Shown here in pieces: positions 32,369 to 32,430 of a stretch of 32,430 nucleotides of DNA. Position 1 is the first letter of the stretch. The number at the start of each line of letters is the position of its first letter. Below the pieces are notes generated by a model. That model ran no database searches. It saw only the letters and a list, made by a program, of their open reading frames with translations, and was not told where the DNA came from. The translations under genes and the position numbers were made by a program. The DNA comes from GWB2-37-7 sp049684915 (GTDB lineage Bacteria > Bacillota > Clostridia > Lutisporales > Lutisporaceae): the NCBI GenBank assembly GCA_049684915.1, contig JBAVGO010000181.1:1-32430 (forward strand), given 5' to 3'.

Positions 32369-32430
32369 AATTTTTTCACCTCATCACATTTTTTTAATGA
32401 TTGGTAATTCTATAGATATTACTATAAGAC

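Noticed and set aside
1..32430. tRNA or rRNA genes
   Set aside because: I saw no cloverleaf-like segment or rRNA-like sequence. The only clear structured RNA is the T-box leader.

Overview
The window is AT-rich DNA with strong Shine-Dalgarno sites, an alanine T-box upstream of alaS, and an IreB-RuvX-DUF1292 neighbourhood. Together these point to a low-GC Firmicute of the class Clostridia. I cannot name the species from the sequence.

Left part (about 1-16,834): the edge of a hybrid NRPS/trans-AT PKS biosynthetic cluster. Four minus-strand genes lie head to tail with gaps of 46, 0 and 27 bp, so they are probably one operon. In transcription order they are NRPS-1 (C-A-PCP-C, 2047 aa), NRPS-2 (A-PCP-C-A-PCP-half C, 1829 aa), a discrete malonyl-type acyltransferase, and a PKS that starts with KS, a linker and probably DH and runs off the left edge. 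The PKS module has no internal AT, so the free AT probably loads it in trans. The most striking feature is in NRPS-1: its adenylation domain is split between motifs A2 and A3 by about 555 residues holding a radical SAM domain followed by a B12-binding domain, the reverse of the usual order. A second, stand-alone B12-binding radical SAM enzyme is transcribed divergently across a 455-bp intergenic region. The likely product is a short peptide-polyketide modified by radical chemistry.

Middle part (about 16,816-19,170): a repeat-rich boundary. Copies of a sequence starting TATGTGCCAG occur at the 3' end of the stand-alone radical SAM gene (where they supply its last codons and stop), inverted about 200 bp further on, and as the heads of two tandem 188-bp repeats. 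Between the inverted copies lies an EVE-like/HNH endonuclease, probably a modification-dependent (type IV) restriction enzyme. It looks like an accessory island between the biosynthetic cluster and housekeeping DNA.

Right part (about 19,187-32,430): mostly housekeeping. There is an OmpR-type two-component system (HK and RR overlapping), divergent from a small secreted DUF2680-like protein with a Gly/Gln/Arg-rich tail. Next is a minus-strand run ireB - polytopic membrane protein with an alkaline-phosphatase-like ectodomain - aldo/keto reductase-ferredoxin - ruvX - DUF1292. Upstream of it is alaS with a consensus promoter, a T-box with GCU specifier, and a terminator. Beyond alaS is a MutS2-family ATPase that lacks the C-terminal Smr nuclease domain. 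Its leader carries a 22-codon upstream ORF and two intrinsic terminators in series, which suggests translation-coupled attenuation. A small membrane-anchored protein of unknown function closes the window.
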